A DNA stretch of 36,057 nt from Candidatus Ulvibacter alkanivorans (GTDB taxonomy: Bacteria; Bacteroidota; Bacteroidia; Flavobacteriales; Flavobacteriaceae). Of the stretch, positions 24,602 through 34,045 are shown in pieces. A program made the position numbers and the translations under genes. The stretch covers positions 1 through 36,057 of the forward strand of contig NZ_QOLC01000106.1 in the NCBI RefSeq assembly GCF_003333325.1. Reading direction: 5' to 3'. The first letter of the stretch is position 1; each line of letters starts with the position of its first letter. The notes under the pieces were generated by a model. It did not search any database, was not told the DNA's origin, and was given only the letters and a program-made list of their open reading frames with translations.

Positions 24602-27600
24602 TTAGTTTTCGTCGGTTTCTACAGAGGCGTTGGTCTTGGCTTCGGCTGCCTTGATCTTGGCAAGTTCTGCTTTGGCTTCTTGTACTACTTCAGGAAAATC
24701 TGAAAAGTTGGTCGTTACACTCTCCAAGATATAGGTAGCCTGATAGGCATCACCAAGTGCGTAGAAATTTTTAGCCATTAGCACCAAGCCTTTGGCACCG
24801 TATAATTTATAGCCGCTGTATTCTTTCGCTAATTGCTGCACTGCGGTGTTCGAAGCTTCATACTCCCCTGCTTTGTGTTTAAAATAAGCATCGTAGTACA
24901 GGGCTTCTGCTGCCAACTGACCTGTTGCGATCTTTGACACTTCGGCATAGGCAGCTTTGGCTTTCTGCTCATTGTTGGTTTTCATGGCAGATCGCGCAAT
25001 GATCACCTGGGCATCACTTTTAATAGCATTATCGATTTTGGTATTCTGCAACACTTTTTCGGCATAATCTACCGCTTCACTATATTGCTTGAGCTCATAG
25101 CTGGCCTTCATGCTATTGGTTTGCGCAAAAATGATGTTCTGAGGAAAATCGGCTTCCGTCTCTAATCGCTTCAAATAAGTTAGCGCATTCTTATAATCGT
25201 TTTGAGTGAGGTATACTTCGGAAATACGAGCCAACGCTTGTTCGGTGAATTCACTACGCTCCTTGGACACCACAAACGTGTAATGCGGTATGGATTTTTC
25301 CGAAGCATTATCGGCAAAATACAACTGCCCCAAATAGAAATGAGCCTGAAGTGCATGTTGCCCATTTGGAAATTGCTCTAAATAGCTCTCAAAACGTGTG
25401 ATCGCCTGATTCGTCTTGTTTTCAAGATAAGGTTGTTCCGCCGCCTGATAGGTGGCATCGTCTAACTCGGCATCTTCTACTTGTACGTAGTCTAACCCTT
25501 GCACCCAATTGGCATAAGCATCTACGCGACCTTGATCGATATAGATTATTTTTGCTGAAGCTACTGCTTGCAATGCTTCCGGCGTAGCAGGGAAATCGGC
25601 AGCCACTTTTTTGAAAATGGTTAATGCTTCATTACTATTTCCGGTATTGTCATAGATCAAAGCTTTTTTAAGCAGCGTTCGTGCGATATAACTGCTTTTT
25701 GGGATCTCGCGTATCAACTTATCGTAGGTCGTGAGTGCATCATTGGTGCGATCTAATGACACATACGTATTTCCTAATTCGTAAAGCGCATCGTCCCTAT
25801 AGACTGAAGTGGGAAAGTTGCGTGTAAACGCAGTAAGTCCGTCGATCTTACTTTCAGTCCTATCTACGAAACCGTAGCTGATCGCCGTCTGAAATGACGC
25901 ATAATCTGCATCGGGTGTGTTGAGCTCTATCGCTTGATTGTAATTTTCCATGGCCGGCCAGTATTGACTGGTGACAAAGTAGCTATCTCCCAATCGTAAG
26001 TAAGCATCCTTTTGTCGAACACTCTCGGCGGTTCCTGATGTAGCATAACTCTTAAAGTTTTCTATGGCTTCGGAATAATTCTTCAATTTAAATTGATTGT
26101 AGGCTAGATTGTAGCGTATGTTATCGTGTTCGGGCGTGGCCGATGCACCCGGCAGCTGTAAGAACTGTTTGTACCCTATCAACGAAGCTTCAAAATTAGA
26201 AAGATTGTAGTCGCTTTCCGCTTTCCAAAGGGTGGCACGCGCTGTGAATACTTGATCGCGCGGCTCTTTTAGTGATTTGTCGAAATACGTGATCGCCTCT
26301 TGGTATTTTCCCGCATTGTACAACTCGATCCCGCGATAGAATGCTACTTTTTGGTAGGCTAGTTTGTTCTCGAACGATTTATTGTTCTCCAGTAATTCGA
26401 TGGCAGCTTTGTAGTTCTTCGATGTGATATACGAATCGATAAGCAGATCCTTTAAGGCGTCGTTGTTCTTGTTCTGCGGATACGCTTCGATAAACGATAG
26501 GATGACCTGTGGAACACTTTGGTAACTATTTCCTATTTCATAACTCAGCTTCGCATAATTGAGCCAAGCATCTTCTTGGATCTCGGCACTAAAGTCCATT
26601 TCCGAAGCATTTTTAAACGCATTAAGTGCCTGCTGTTTTTGGTCTAGTTTTAAATAACTTTCGGCCAAATGATAATAGGCGTTTTGTGCCACAGCATTGC
26701 GACCGTCCACGATCTTATTGAACTCGTTAATAGCGTTTTGATAAGCCCCTTGTTTGTAATAAGCATAGCCCAATTGGTAATAATCGGTGTTGTTCCATTT
26801 TCCTCGTTTCCCTTTGTATTCTCGAAGATAAGGGATGGCTTCTTCGTATTGTTCCAAATTAAAATAACTCTCACCAATAATTTTGGAAAGCTCACTTTTT
26901 TCTTGCGGACTCGAACGGTCGTATTGTTCTTTGCCCATGTCGATGGCCTTTTGGAACTTCCCAAGCTTAAAGTTCATATCGGCTTGGTAGTAGCTAAGGT
27001 CTTCGGCATAACGTTCTTCGTCCTTTACATCTTCAAATAGTTCGTTGGCTTCTTCATAATCGTCGCCTTCGTACGCTATAAAACCCAAGTAGTACTTGGC
27101 TTGGGAGCCATATTTTTCCGAAGTGCTTACCCGATTAAAATACTTCTTGGCCTCAGTGTATCTCTTTGCCTTAAAATAAGCGTATCCTACATTAAAATGA
27201 TAGCGATCGCGTTCGCTTCTTGGCACATTGGCATCGTCTACCTTGTCATACCATTTTAACGCATAGGAGTATTTACCATTTTCGAAATAATAATTAGCTA
27301 CATTTATATAGGCATCATTACGTCGAATACTGGTGGGGTACTCCTGTACGAAATCCTCCATAAGTGCATCGGCATTCTGTTGGTTTAAACGAACAGCGCA
27401 ATTCGCAATATAATAGGCACAATCACCTTGTATGGTCTCATCTTCTGCTTCGCTCTTAACTCGAGTAAACAAATTTTGAGCGGCTAAGAATTGGTTGTTC
27501 TTGTACAATTCGATCGCTTTGTTATAATCAACGAGCTCGTTGGTATAAACTGCGGTTTGTTGGGAAAAAGAAAGCGTGGTGATAAGTAGGAAAAGGGACC

Positions 27601-27622
27601 CGATTAGGAGGTTCTTGATCAT
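24602..27622 (-). CDS. Large periplasmic tetratricopeptide repeat protein
   Basis: A 1006-residue exported TPR protein. The signal peptide is residues 1-21 (LLIGSLFLLITTLSFSQ). Almost the whole length consists of TPR and Sel1-like units, for example RYHFNVGYAYFKAKRYTEA, DYYQLGYAYYKQGAYQNAI and NIRYNLAYNQFKLKNYSEAI; more than a dozen can be counted. The tail is acidic and Ala/Lys rich. The start at MIKNLLIG was chosen for the signal peptide. With the barrel gene 38 nt downstream this looks like an envelope assembly or export pair, by analogy with TPR-barrel couples. The cargo is not identifiable. Confidence 0.85.
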   Translation of the reverse strand: MIKNLLIGSLFLLITTLSFSQQTAVYTNELVDYNKAIELYKNNQFLAAQNLFTRVKSEAEDETIQGDCAYYIANCAVRLNQQNADALMEDFVQEYPTSIRRNDAYINVANYYFENGKYSYALKWYDKVDDANVPRSERDRYHFNVGYAYFKAKRYTEAKKYFNRVSTSEKYGSQAKYYLGFIAYEGDDYEEANELFEDVKDEERYAEDLSYYQADMNFKLGKFQKAIDMGKEQYDRSSPQEKSELSKIIGESYFNLEQYEEAIPYLREYKGKRGKWNNTDYYQLGYAYYKQGAYQNAINEFNKIVDGRNAVAQNAYYHLAESYLKLDQKQQALNAFKNASEMDFSAEIQEDAWLNYAKLSYEIGNSYQSVPQVILSFIEAYPQNKNNDALKDLLIDSYITSKNYKAAIELLENNKSFENKLAYQKVAFYRGIELYNAGKYQEAITYFDKSLKEPRDQVFTARATLWKAESDYNLSNFEASLIGYKQFLQLPGASATPEHDNIRYNLAYNQFKLKNYSEAIENFKSYATSGTAESVRQKDAYLRLGDSYFVTSQYWPAMENYNQAIELNTPDADYASFQTAISYGFVDRTESKIDGLTAFTRNFPTSVYRDDALYELGNTYVSLDRTNDALTTYDKLIREIPKSSYIARTLLKKALIYDNTGNSNEALTIFKKVAADFPATPEALQAVASAKIIYIDQGRVDAYANWVQGLDYVQVEDAELDDATYQAAEQPYLENKTNQAITRFESYLEQFPNGQHALQAHFYLGQLYFADNASEKSIPHYTFVVSKERSEFTEQALARISEVYLTQNDYKNALTYLKRLETEADFPQNIIFAQTNSMKASYELKQYSEAVDYAEKVLQNTKIDNAIKSDAQVIIARSAMKTNNEQKAKAAYAEVSKIATGQLAAEALYYDAYFKHKAGEYEASNTAVQQLAKEYSGYKLYGAKGLVLMAKNFYALGDAYQATYILESVTTNFSDFPEVVQEAKAELAKIKAAEAKTNASVETDEN

Positions 27623-27764
27623 AGGATTGAGGTTTTTTGCATCTAGCTTGCTTACCTTATAACGGCACAATTGAATGTTAATTATGTTTTATTTCTTCGG
27701 AAACCGATAAAACCCGAAAATTACTTATTTTTAAGAATTGTACATACGTTAATCAAAACTTCTT

Positions 27765-28235
27765 ATGAAAAATCTATTGTTAATAGCCATGGTCCTTCTC
27801 ACAGTTTCCATGACCGCACAGCGAAACCGTTATAAAAATATTACCGAATTAAATGGTAAGATAGGAATTGGCACTTCCCAACCCGATGAACTATTGACAG
27901 TTAAAGGAAAGATACATACCCAAGAGGTGTTGGTAGACCTCAACGGAGCGGTTGCACCCGATTATGTATTCGAATCGTATTTTACGGGAACATCGACCTC
28001 GAATCCGTTGTATACTATGCCAACCTTAGCCGAATTGGCAAGTTATATTGAAGAACATCATCACTTACCCGGCGTGCCTTCGGCTGCCACGCTGGAAGAA
28101 GAAGGTATTTCATTAAAGGAAATGAATTTGGTGTTGCTTCAAAAAATTGAAGAACTAACCTTATATACCCTAGAACAACAACGAGAGATCGAGCAATTAA
28201 AAAAAGCGGTTTCAAGCATTGAACCAAAAGAATAA
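27765..28235 (+). CDS. Small secreted protein with C-terminal coiled coil
   Basis: A 156-residue exported protein: signal peptide 1-19 (LLLIAMVLLTVSMTAQ), then GKIGIGTSQPDELLTVKGKIHTQEV, a beta-rich segment that in related proteins resembles tail-fibre repeats. A conserved block LAELASYIEEHHHLPGVPSAATLEEEGISLKEMN follows. The C-terminal coiled coil is LLQKIEELTLYTLEQQREIEQLKK (about 125-150). Similar ends occur on many larger flavobacterial proteins near intramolecular chaperone-like domains. The function is unknown. It is divergent from the TPR gene with a 142-nt gap. Confidence 0.75.
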   Translation: MKNLLLIAMVLLTVSMTAQRNRYKNITELNGKIGIGTSQPDELLTVKGKIHTQEVLVDLNGAVAPDYVFESYFTGTSTSNPLYTMPTLAELASYIEEHHHLPGVPSAATLEEEGISLKEMNLVLLQKIEELTLYTLEQQREIEQLKKAVSSIEPKE

Positions 28236-28268
28236 TTGCAATTTCTCATTCACCTATAGGTAATTCAG

Positions 28269-28299
28269 TTGGAGTTTGCCGTAATTCAACCTACATTTG
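28269..28299 (+). promoter_or_regulatory. Predicted promoter of the FtsE-like gene and glycan operon
   Basis: TTG at 28269-28271 and TACATTTG at 28292-28299 are separated by 20 nt and match the Bacteroidota consensus. The transcript would begin near 28304. Upstream, the palindrome ACCTATAGGT at 28252-28261 is a possible operator. Confidence 0.55.
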
Positions 28300-28327
28300 A
28301 ACATTAATTTCTAAACCAATATCCTAC

Positions 28328-29011
28328 ATGTCGCAACCTGTGCTTTATCTAAAAGATGCTTCCGTATTTCAACGCGAGAACTTAATTCTTTCCGACGTCA
28401 CCATTACGGTTGAAAAAGGCGAATTTGTCTATCTTATAGGGAAGACAGGAACCGGTAAAAGTAGCTTTATGAAAACCTTGTATGGCGATCTGCCTCTTCA
28501 GAAGGGAGAAGGAGAAATCGTAGGTTACGATCTAACTACGTTAAAGGAGAAAGAGATCCCTTTTTTAAGGCGCAAGTTGGGCGTGGTCTTTCAAGACTTT
28601 AAATTGCTTAATGACCGCACCGTACATAACAATCTCCTATTTGTACTAACGGCTACAGGCTGGAAAGACAAGCCTGCCATGGAAAGTAAAATTAACGAAG
28701 TACTCGATAAAGTAGGAATGAAGACCAAGGCGTTTAAATACCCTTACCAACTCTCCGGAGGGGAACAACAGCGTGTGGCAATTGCACGCGCGTTGCTCAA
28801 CGACCCCGAGTTGATCTTAGCCGATGAGCCTACCGGAAATTTAGATCCGCAAACCAGTGTCGAGGTAATGGAAGTGCTACAAGAGATCAATAAGAATGGA
28901 AACACTATTTTAATGGCGACGCACGACTATGCATTGCTGTTAAAGTACCCGTCCAAGACTTTGAAATGTGATGAAAATCAGATATTTGAGGTAGTTCAAA
29001 CCACTGTTTAA
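28328..29011 (+). CDS. ftsE: FtsE-like ABC transporter ATP-binding protein
   Basis: A 227-residue ATPase with every ABC motif: Walker A GKTGTGKS at 38-45, Q-loop Gln89 (VVFQDFKLL), signature LSGGEQQR at 142-149, Walker B LILADEP with Asp166 and Glu167, and the switch His199. Length and the [11 protein letters not shown] text fit FtsE, which with FtsX controls cell wall hydrolases at the septum. No ftsX lies beside it; the next gene, 1 nt away, is a glycosyltransferase. LolD-type transporters look similar, so the symbol is probable rather than certain. Confidence 0.82.
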   Translation: MSQPVLYLKDASVFQRENLILSDVTITVEKGEFVYLIGKTGTGKSSFMKTLYGDLPLQKGEGEIVGYDLTTLKEKEIPFLRRKLGVVFQDFKLLNDRTVHNNLLFVLTATGWKDKPAMESKINEVLDKVGMKTKAFKYPYQLSGGEQQRVAIARALLNDPELILADEPTGNLDPQTSVEVMEVLQEINKNGNTILMATHDYALLLKYPSKTLKCDENQIFEVVQTTV

Positions 29012-29012
29012 T

Positions 29013-29987
29013 ATGCAATCGATCCCTGCTTCTGAAACTATTGCGCTCTCTGTTGTTATTCCAATTTACAACGAGGAGCAGATCATCGATGAACTCTATC
29101 AACGACTGGCAAAAAGTGTTTCTGAAGTTACCTCCTCTTTCGAATTGATCTTCGTAAATGACGGAAGCAGCGATAATTCCTTATTAGAACTCATTCGTCT
29201 GTCGGAACAACACAAGCAGGTATATTATATAAATTTTAGCCGAAATTTCGGCCATCAAATTGCAGTCACAGCCGGTCTGGATGCCTGTCGTGGCGAGGCT
29301 GTAGTAATTATAGATGGGGACTTACAGGACCCTCCCGAACTCATTCCTACACTTTATAAAAAACACAAAGAAGGCTTCGAGGTGGTGTATGCCAAACGTA
29401 ACAAACGACAAGGAGAAACCTTCTTTAAAAAGACCACTGCTAAACTTTTTTATCGGTTATTAAAACGAATGACCTCGACCGAGATCCCAGTAGATACAGG
29501 TGACTTTAGATTAATAGATCAAAAAGTCGTGCGTTATCTTCGGAAAATGCCGGAGCAGAACAAATTTTTACGTGGTCAAATCGCATGGTTAGGCTTTAAG
29601 CAAACACATGTACTATACGATCGCGATAGCAGGAAAGCAGGTGAAACCGGATATACTTTTAGCAAGATGTTCCAATTTGCCATGGATGGCATCACAGGGT
29701 TTTCAGACAAACCTTTGGCCTTTGTTAGTCGTATTGGTTTTTTTATCTCCTTTATCTCGTTCCTAATTATTCTCTACGCCGTCTACGCACATTTCGTGAT
29801 GGACGAGACCATTACGGGATGGACCTCATTAATTGTAAGTATCATGTTTATTGGTGGCATTCAGTTAATTTCGGTTGGTGTGATTGGAGAATACATAAGT
29901 CGAATCAATAAAAATGTAAGAGATCGACCTCTCTATATTGTAGCCGAGACCAATATTAAGAATCCGGAAGATGCAGATGGATCGTAA
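29013..29987 (+). CDS. Polyprenyl-phosphate glycosyltransferase (GT2, DPM1/GtrB type)
   Basis: A 324-residue enzyme that transfers a sugar from a nucleotide donor to a polyprenyl phosphate on the inner face of the membrane. The GT2 domain opens LSVVIPIYNEE and has the metal-binding DGD at 101-103 in IIDGDLQDPPE. Two C-terminal membrane spans lie at about 238-260 and 269-293, as in GtrB and ArnC. It begins 1 nt after ftsE and overlaps the next gene by 11 or 17 nt. The overlapping GT-C-like gene is the natural user of its lipid-linked sugar, which is inference. Confidence 0.92.
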   Translation: MQSIPASETIALSVVIPIYNEEQIIDELYQRLAKSVSEVTSSFELIFVNDGSSDNSLLELIRLSEQHKQVYYINFSRNFGHQIAVTAGLDACRGEAVVIIDGDLQDPPELIPTLYKKHKEGFEVVYAKRNKRQGETFFKKTTAKLFYRLLKRMTSTEIPVDTGDFRLIDQKVVRYLRKMPEQNKFLRGQIAWLGFKQTHVLYDRDSRKAGETGYTFSKMFQFAMDGITGFSDKPLAFVSRIGFFISFISFLIILYAVYAHFVMDETITGWTSLIVSIMFIGGIQLISVGVIGEYISRINKNVRDRPLYIVAETNIKNPEDADGS

Positions 29988-31581
29988 CATAGCAGATAAG
30001 TGCTTTCAAGGTCTATTCTATCTATTGTGTGTATGCTATATAATTTTTTATATGCCCTACGGATTAGAAGGCTCCGACACCGGATATATCTTCGGTTCGA
30101 GTTGGAATATTTACAACGGCCAGTTACCCCACCGCGATTTTATCTATACACGACCTGCGATTCCAGCTTTTTTTCATACCATTTTTTTGTTTATTTCTGA
30201 AACCTATGGTTATGTCATAGATCGCGCTTTCTTTTATGTTCAAGTTTTTTTCTACTCCTATCTGGGAGCCAAATTGCTCACCTACCACTTCGGGATCACC
30301 TCTATTGCCACTCGTTATTTTATTGCAATTATTGGCGCCTTGGTATCTATACACAACTATCCGCCCATGGGCTGGAACACTATAGACGGTGTGTTCTTTT
30401 GTATGATCGGGATGTATTTATTGCTCAAAAAGGACAGCAAACCCTATCATATTTTCTTTAGCATGCTTTTTCTCGTATTAGGTGTGTTCTCAAAACAATC
30501 TTTTTACTTTATGCCCATCTTTATTGCTGGGTATCTACTACTTACCAAAGATTGGTACCGCATAAAATATTTTGTGCTTTTTGGCATTGTTTGGGTGGCT
30601 TGTTATGTCGGATTTAAGTCGGCTACCGATTCTCTAACCCCATTCTTAGAACAAACGTTTCATCGTACTGAATCTTCTGCATTACTAAACGCCGGACTCA
30701 AAAACTATTACCTAGCGATAAAATCGAATGTAATCTATGTCCTTGTCGCAATTGCTGCAACTTGGGCTGTTTATAAATTCCTACCCAAAAAGTACGGCTT
30801 CTTACTTGTTAGTTTGACCATCGCAGCTGTGATGATCGCACTATACCAACAGGAGAACAGCATCTCTGTCTTTAAACGATCCTTGCTTCAGGTATTGTTC
30901 GTTTTTGCTGTGATCTATTCGGTAGTAATGCTTCGGAAAGATCGCAACTTCCTATTACTACTCTTGTTATTAACCTTAAGCTGGAGCGCTTCCATAAGCA
31001 ACGGATTTAAAACACCCATACATTTTTCACTCCCTATTTTCTTTAGTATCTACTATTTATTCTTCTACACTGCAATTCCTTCCGAAGAAAACAAAAAAAT
31101 AGCTCCCTGGATCGCTGGAACGGTGATAACGGCATTTCTAATTACATTCTACATAGGGTACCAGACCATTTATCGCGACGCTCCAAGAAGTGAACTTGTA
31201 TATGAGATGGACACTGTTTTTCCCCAACTCGCTACTATTAAAAGTGATAAGGCAACGTTTGAAAAATACAGTGAGCTAAAAGCCTTAGCACAACAATATC
31301 CTAACTTTACCGTGATTCCTACACTTACTCTGGCACATTATTTAACCAAAACGGTAAATCCTATTGGTACGGACTGGCCTCACGACGCCGAAGTAAATGA
31401 TCAAGGTGATCAACTCGCCAAACAGCTGGCCGAGAAAAAAAGTTTTGTTTTCGTTGAAAAATCTGACGTTAGCGAAAAAGAACTCAATTTCTATGAGATC
31501 CTCGACAGCATTACTGCACAATGGCAGCTAGAAAAAGAAACTGCTTATTTTAGTGTATATTCGCCTCCCAAAGCAAAATAA
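29977..31581 (+). CDS. Multi-pass membrane protein, probable GT-C glycosyltransferase
   Basis: A 534-residue protein with about ten to twelve membrane spans in the first 390 residues and a soluble C-terminal part of about 140 residues. The first outer loop contains EGSDTG and then HRDFIYTRPA, the kind of acidic motif that forms the active site of GT-C enzymes using polyprenyl-phosphate sugars. Two start codons, 29971 and 29977, are in frame; both overlap the GT2 stop, so translation is coupled. Family assignment rests on topology and context; sequence identity to known members was not tested. Confidence 0.72.
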   Translation: MDRNIADKCFQGLFYLLCVCYIIFYMPYGLEGSDTGYIFGSSWNIYNGQLPHRDFIYTRPAIPAFFHTIFLFISETYGYVIDRAFFYVQVFFYSYLGAKLLTYHFGITSIATRYFIAIIGALVSIHNYPPMGWNTIDGVFFCMIGMYLLLKKDSKPYHIFFSMLFLVLGVFSKQSFYFMPIFIAGYLLLTKDWYRIKYFVLFGIVWVACYVGFKSATDSLTPFLEQTFHRTESSALLNAGLKNYYLAIKSNVIYVLVAIAATWAVYKFLPKKYGFLLVSLTIAAVMIALYQQENSISVFKRSLLQVLFVFAVIYSVVMLRKDRNFLLLLLLLTLSWSASISNGFKTPIHFSLPIFFSIYYLFFYTAIPSEENKKIAPWIAGTVITAFLITFYIGYQTIYRDAPRSELVYEMDTVFPQLATIKSDKATFEKYSELKALAQQYPNFTVIPTLTLAHYLTKTVNPIGTDWPHDAEVNDQGDQLAKQLAEKKSFVFVEKSDVSEKELNFYEILDSITAQWQLEKETAYFSVYSPPKAK

Positions 31582-31601
31582 GCAATCTTAGCGCGGCTCC
31601 T

Positions 31602-32333
31602 ATGGAAGCACAATTTGAAGAACGGTATCACGAAATTGAAAAAACGCATTTCTGGTTTAAAGCCCGACGCGACTACATTAAGCAATTGCTTAAAAATACT
31701 CCCAAAGATGCCAAGATCCTGGATATAGGTTGTTCTTCCGGTATTTTATTGAATGAATTACAAGACGAAGGATTTGCCTTAAAAAACTTGTTCGGGGTCG
31801 ATTTTAGCGAAAAAGCCATTGCAAACTGCAAAGCGAACGGTATTGAAAATGCGTTTGTAATGGACGCACAACATATAACATTACCGCAGCAATTTGATAT
31901 AATTATTGCGTCCGATTGTCTTGAGCATTTGCAAGAGGATGAAAGCGCACTTCAAAATTGGTATAATCTGTTAGACGAGCAAGGAAAGATCTATGTGTTC
32001 GTACCGGCACATATGTCGCTATGGAGCTATCATGACGAGGTAAACCTCCACTATCGTCGGTATTCGAAGAAGGAGCTGATCTCAAAAATGCAATCGGTTG
32101 GATTTAAAATTAAAAAATCAAGCTTTTGGAACGCTGCGCTATTTCCACCGGTTTATTTACTTCGGAAGTTTGCAAGTTTTTCACGAAAAGCTACTAAGGA
32201 AACTACAGGCGATCTAAAGTTGCATTGGACCAACCCTGTGTTGTATTCATTACTTCGTGTAGAGAACAAGATATTATCGCATACCAACTTACCATTTGGC
32301 ATTAGTACGTTTTGCATTGCCAGCAAACGTTAA
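31602..32333 (+). CDS. Class I SAM-dependent methyltransferase in the glycan cluster
   Basis: A 243-residue methyltransferase with motif I ILDIGCSSG at 39-47, the acidic VDFSEKAI at about 65-73 and the motif IV region DIIIASDCLEHL. The N-terminus YHEIEKTHFWFKARRDYI is typical of methyltransferases encoded near glycosyltransferases. It starts 20 nt after the GT-C-like gene. Its TAA stop shares the TTAA sequence at 32330-32333 with the stop of the convergent peptidase gene. The target may be a sugar or lipid headgroup. Confidence 0.87.
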   Translation: MEAQFEERYHEIEKTHFWFKARRDYIKQLLKNTPKDAKILDIGCSSGILLNELQDEGFALKNLFGVDFSEKAIANCKANGIENAFVMDAQHITLPQQFDIIIASDCLEHLQEDESALQNWYNLLDEQGKIYVFVPAHMSLWSYHDEVNLHYRRYSKKELISKMQSVGFKIKKSSFWNAALFPPVYLLRKFASFSRKATKETTGDLKLHWTNPVLYSLLRVENKILSHTNLPFGISTFCIASKR

Positions 32334-33976
32334 TCTTCTTGTTTCTCCAACTCTGGATCGATGCGTAGCACGATACCCTTGGCATTTGTAGAACTTAAAG
32401 AAGTACCGGGTTTTAGAACAATCTTTTGCTTTGCCGTTAATTGAAGACTTGCATCGAGCGCAAAGACTTGATTGCGAATCCGCACTTGTTTCGAAAGTGC
32501 ATTCACGACAAAATCCCAACGATCAAAAAACTGATTCTCTATTATAACTTCTTCGGAAGGTGAAATAAGGTCATGCGTCATTTTTACAGCTCTCCCGGTA
32601 TGCAACGCTCCCGAACCATAGTGTCCTGCAAATTTTCGATTCGCAGGTATATAATTGATATTGGTAGAGGTGATCTTTAGAATACTCTCAACTTCATCGG
32701 GAGTGAGTCCGGGATGGAGCGAAAGCATAAGTCCGATGGTTCCGGTCACCATGGGTGTTGCCATAGAAGTAGATTGAAATTCGTTGTATTGATATTCCGG
32801 CTTTAGGAGATAGTTTCCGAAGCTAAAGATCAATAGTCCCGGCGCTGCAATGTCTACAGCAGGATTCAATGTAGCTGTGGTTGCACCCCAAATATAGGGT
32901 TCGTTTTCGGGATCGTTACCTCGAAATCCGATGGATCGTCCCAAATAATTTTCTATGTTCTGTGCGTAATAGGTACCGCTCTCCAGAATGTTCAAGTTAT
33001 CGTAAACCGTAGGATATTTGTAGGCTACCGAAGTCACAGAAATTACATTGTCGTAGGAAGCCGGGTAGTAATATTTCTCTCCCTTGTGAGGTAGCCATCC
33101 TCTATTTCCTGCTCCGGCAACGATAATGGTTCCGTTTTCGTGCATTTCATTGATTGCCGCTTGAGCGGTCTCGTGTTTCGCCCCAGAGATCCAGCTACAA
33201 TTGATCACCCGTGCACCGGCTTGTGAGAGCTCGACCAAATGTTCTAGCGTATTAAAGGACGCAGTATACGTTGTAGCATACACACTGCAATCGTAACATA
33301 TGCCCGGAATACCATATCCGTTATTTCCTTGGGCCACGGCAGTGGCTGCAATACTGTACCCGTGCCCTCCAGCTAAGGGCGATTCTCGTATCACGGTGAT
33401 CTTGTCCTTAAAATCTGGATCGTCTACAGGCAATGCCCCATCTGAAATTCCTATGATCACATCACGCGAACCAGTAGTATACGCCCAAGCTTGCGGCACA
33501 CCCAAATAATCGTAATAATCGAGCACCGCGGGAGCACCCTTATACACTCCCGATTTATTGGTGAGACCGTAGTCATCGGGATAGAAAGTGGCGACAGCAG
33601 GGTCGGGAACTCGTTCGGCAAATTCGAATATGGTGGGAGCCTCTTTTAACAGTGTTTCTTTTAAATTGCTAGAAAGGGTCTTTACAAAATACGTTCTTCG
33701 TAAGATGTCGCTGCGCACTTTTTCGAAAGTTCGTTTAAAATCGAAGATGACGTGATCGTCAAGTATATCCTTTAATTGCGTATCGACGCCGTCATACAGC
33801 ACTTTATCTCCCTGTTGTTTGAACGGCAATAAAGGAGTGTTAGGTCGAACGCGAATGTAAAACGTAGTCGTATCCGGTTTCTCTTCTCGCACTTCTTCCT
33901 CTATTTGAGCCATTGAAGAGACAGGCAACAGTACCATTAGGATACCCATTAAAACGAAGATGTACTTTTTGCTCAT
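32330..33976 (-). CDS. S8 (subtilisin) family serine peptidase
   Basis: A 548-residue exported subtilase. The signal peptide spans 1-23 (VLMGILMVLLPVSSMAQ), and a propeptide-like region runs to about residue 150. The candidate triad is Asp179 (GISDG, where DTG or DSG is usual), His205 (GGHGYSIA) and Ser404 (STSMATPMV); the oxyanion Asn291 is in GAGNRG. The C-terminus ends in a short beta-rich segment with no recognisable type IX sorting tail. The start at 33976 was chosen for the signal peptide over a longer frame. It is antisense to the surrounding glycan genes. Confidence 0.9.
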   Translation of the reverse strand: MSKKYIFVLMGILMVLLPVSSMAQIEEEVREEKPDTTTFYIRVRPNTPLLPFKQQGDKVLYDGVDTQLKDILDDHVIFDFKRTFEKVRSDILRRTYFVKTLSSNLKETLLKEAPTIFEFAERVPDPAVATFYPDDYGLTNKSGVYKGAPAVLDYYDYLGVPQAWAYTTGSRDVIIGISDGALPVDDPDFKDKITVIRESPLAGGHGYSIAATAVAQGNNGYGIPGICYDCSVYATTYTASFNTLEHLVELSQAGARVINCSWISGAKHETAQAAINEMHENGTIIVAGAGNRGWLPHKGEKYYYPASYDNVISVTSVAYKYPTVYDNLNILESGTYYAQNIENYLGRSIGFRGNDPENEPYIWGATTATLNPAVDIAAPGLLIFSFGNYLLKPEYQYNEFQSTSMATPMVTGTIGLMLSLHPGLTPDEVESILKITSTNINYIPANRKFAGHYGSGALHTGRAVKMTHDLISPSEEVIIENQFFDRWDFVVNALSKQVRIRNQVFALDASLQLTAKQKIVLKPGTSLSSTNAKGIVLRIDPELEKQED

Positions 33977-34031
33977 GGAATAATTTAGAACTTTGAATGT
34001 ACCAAAATTCGCTGATTTTACAAAACATCCG

Positions 34032-34039
34032 TACTTTTG
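34032..34039 (+). promoter_or_regulatory. Predicted -7 element giving a near-leaderless GT2 mRNA
   Basis: TACTTTTG matches TAnnTTTG and ends 6 nt before the ATG at 34046, so the transcript would have almost no leader. No TTG partner stands at the expected distance upstream. Confidence 0.4.
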
Positions 34040-34045
34040 TGAGTT

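Noticed and set aside
26669..27040. A 123-codon plus-strand frame antisense to the TPR gene
   Set aside because: The TPR protein is strongly supported with repeat periodicity and signal peptide. The opposite frame is open only because of shared codon bias.
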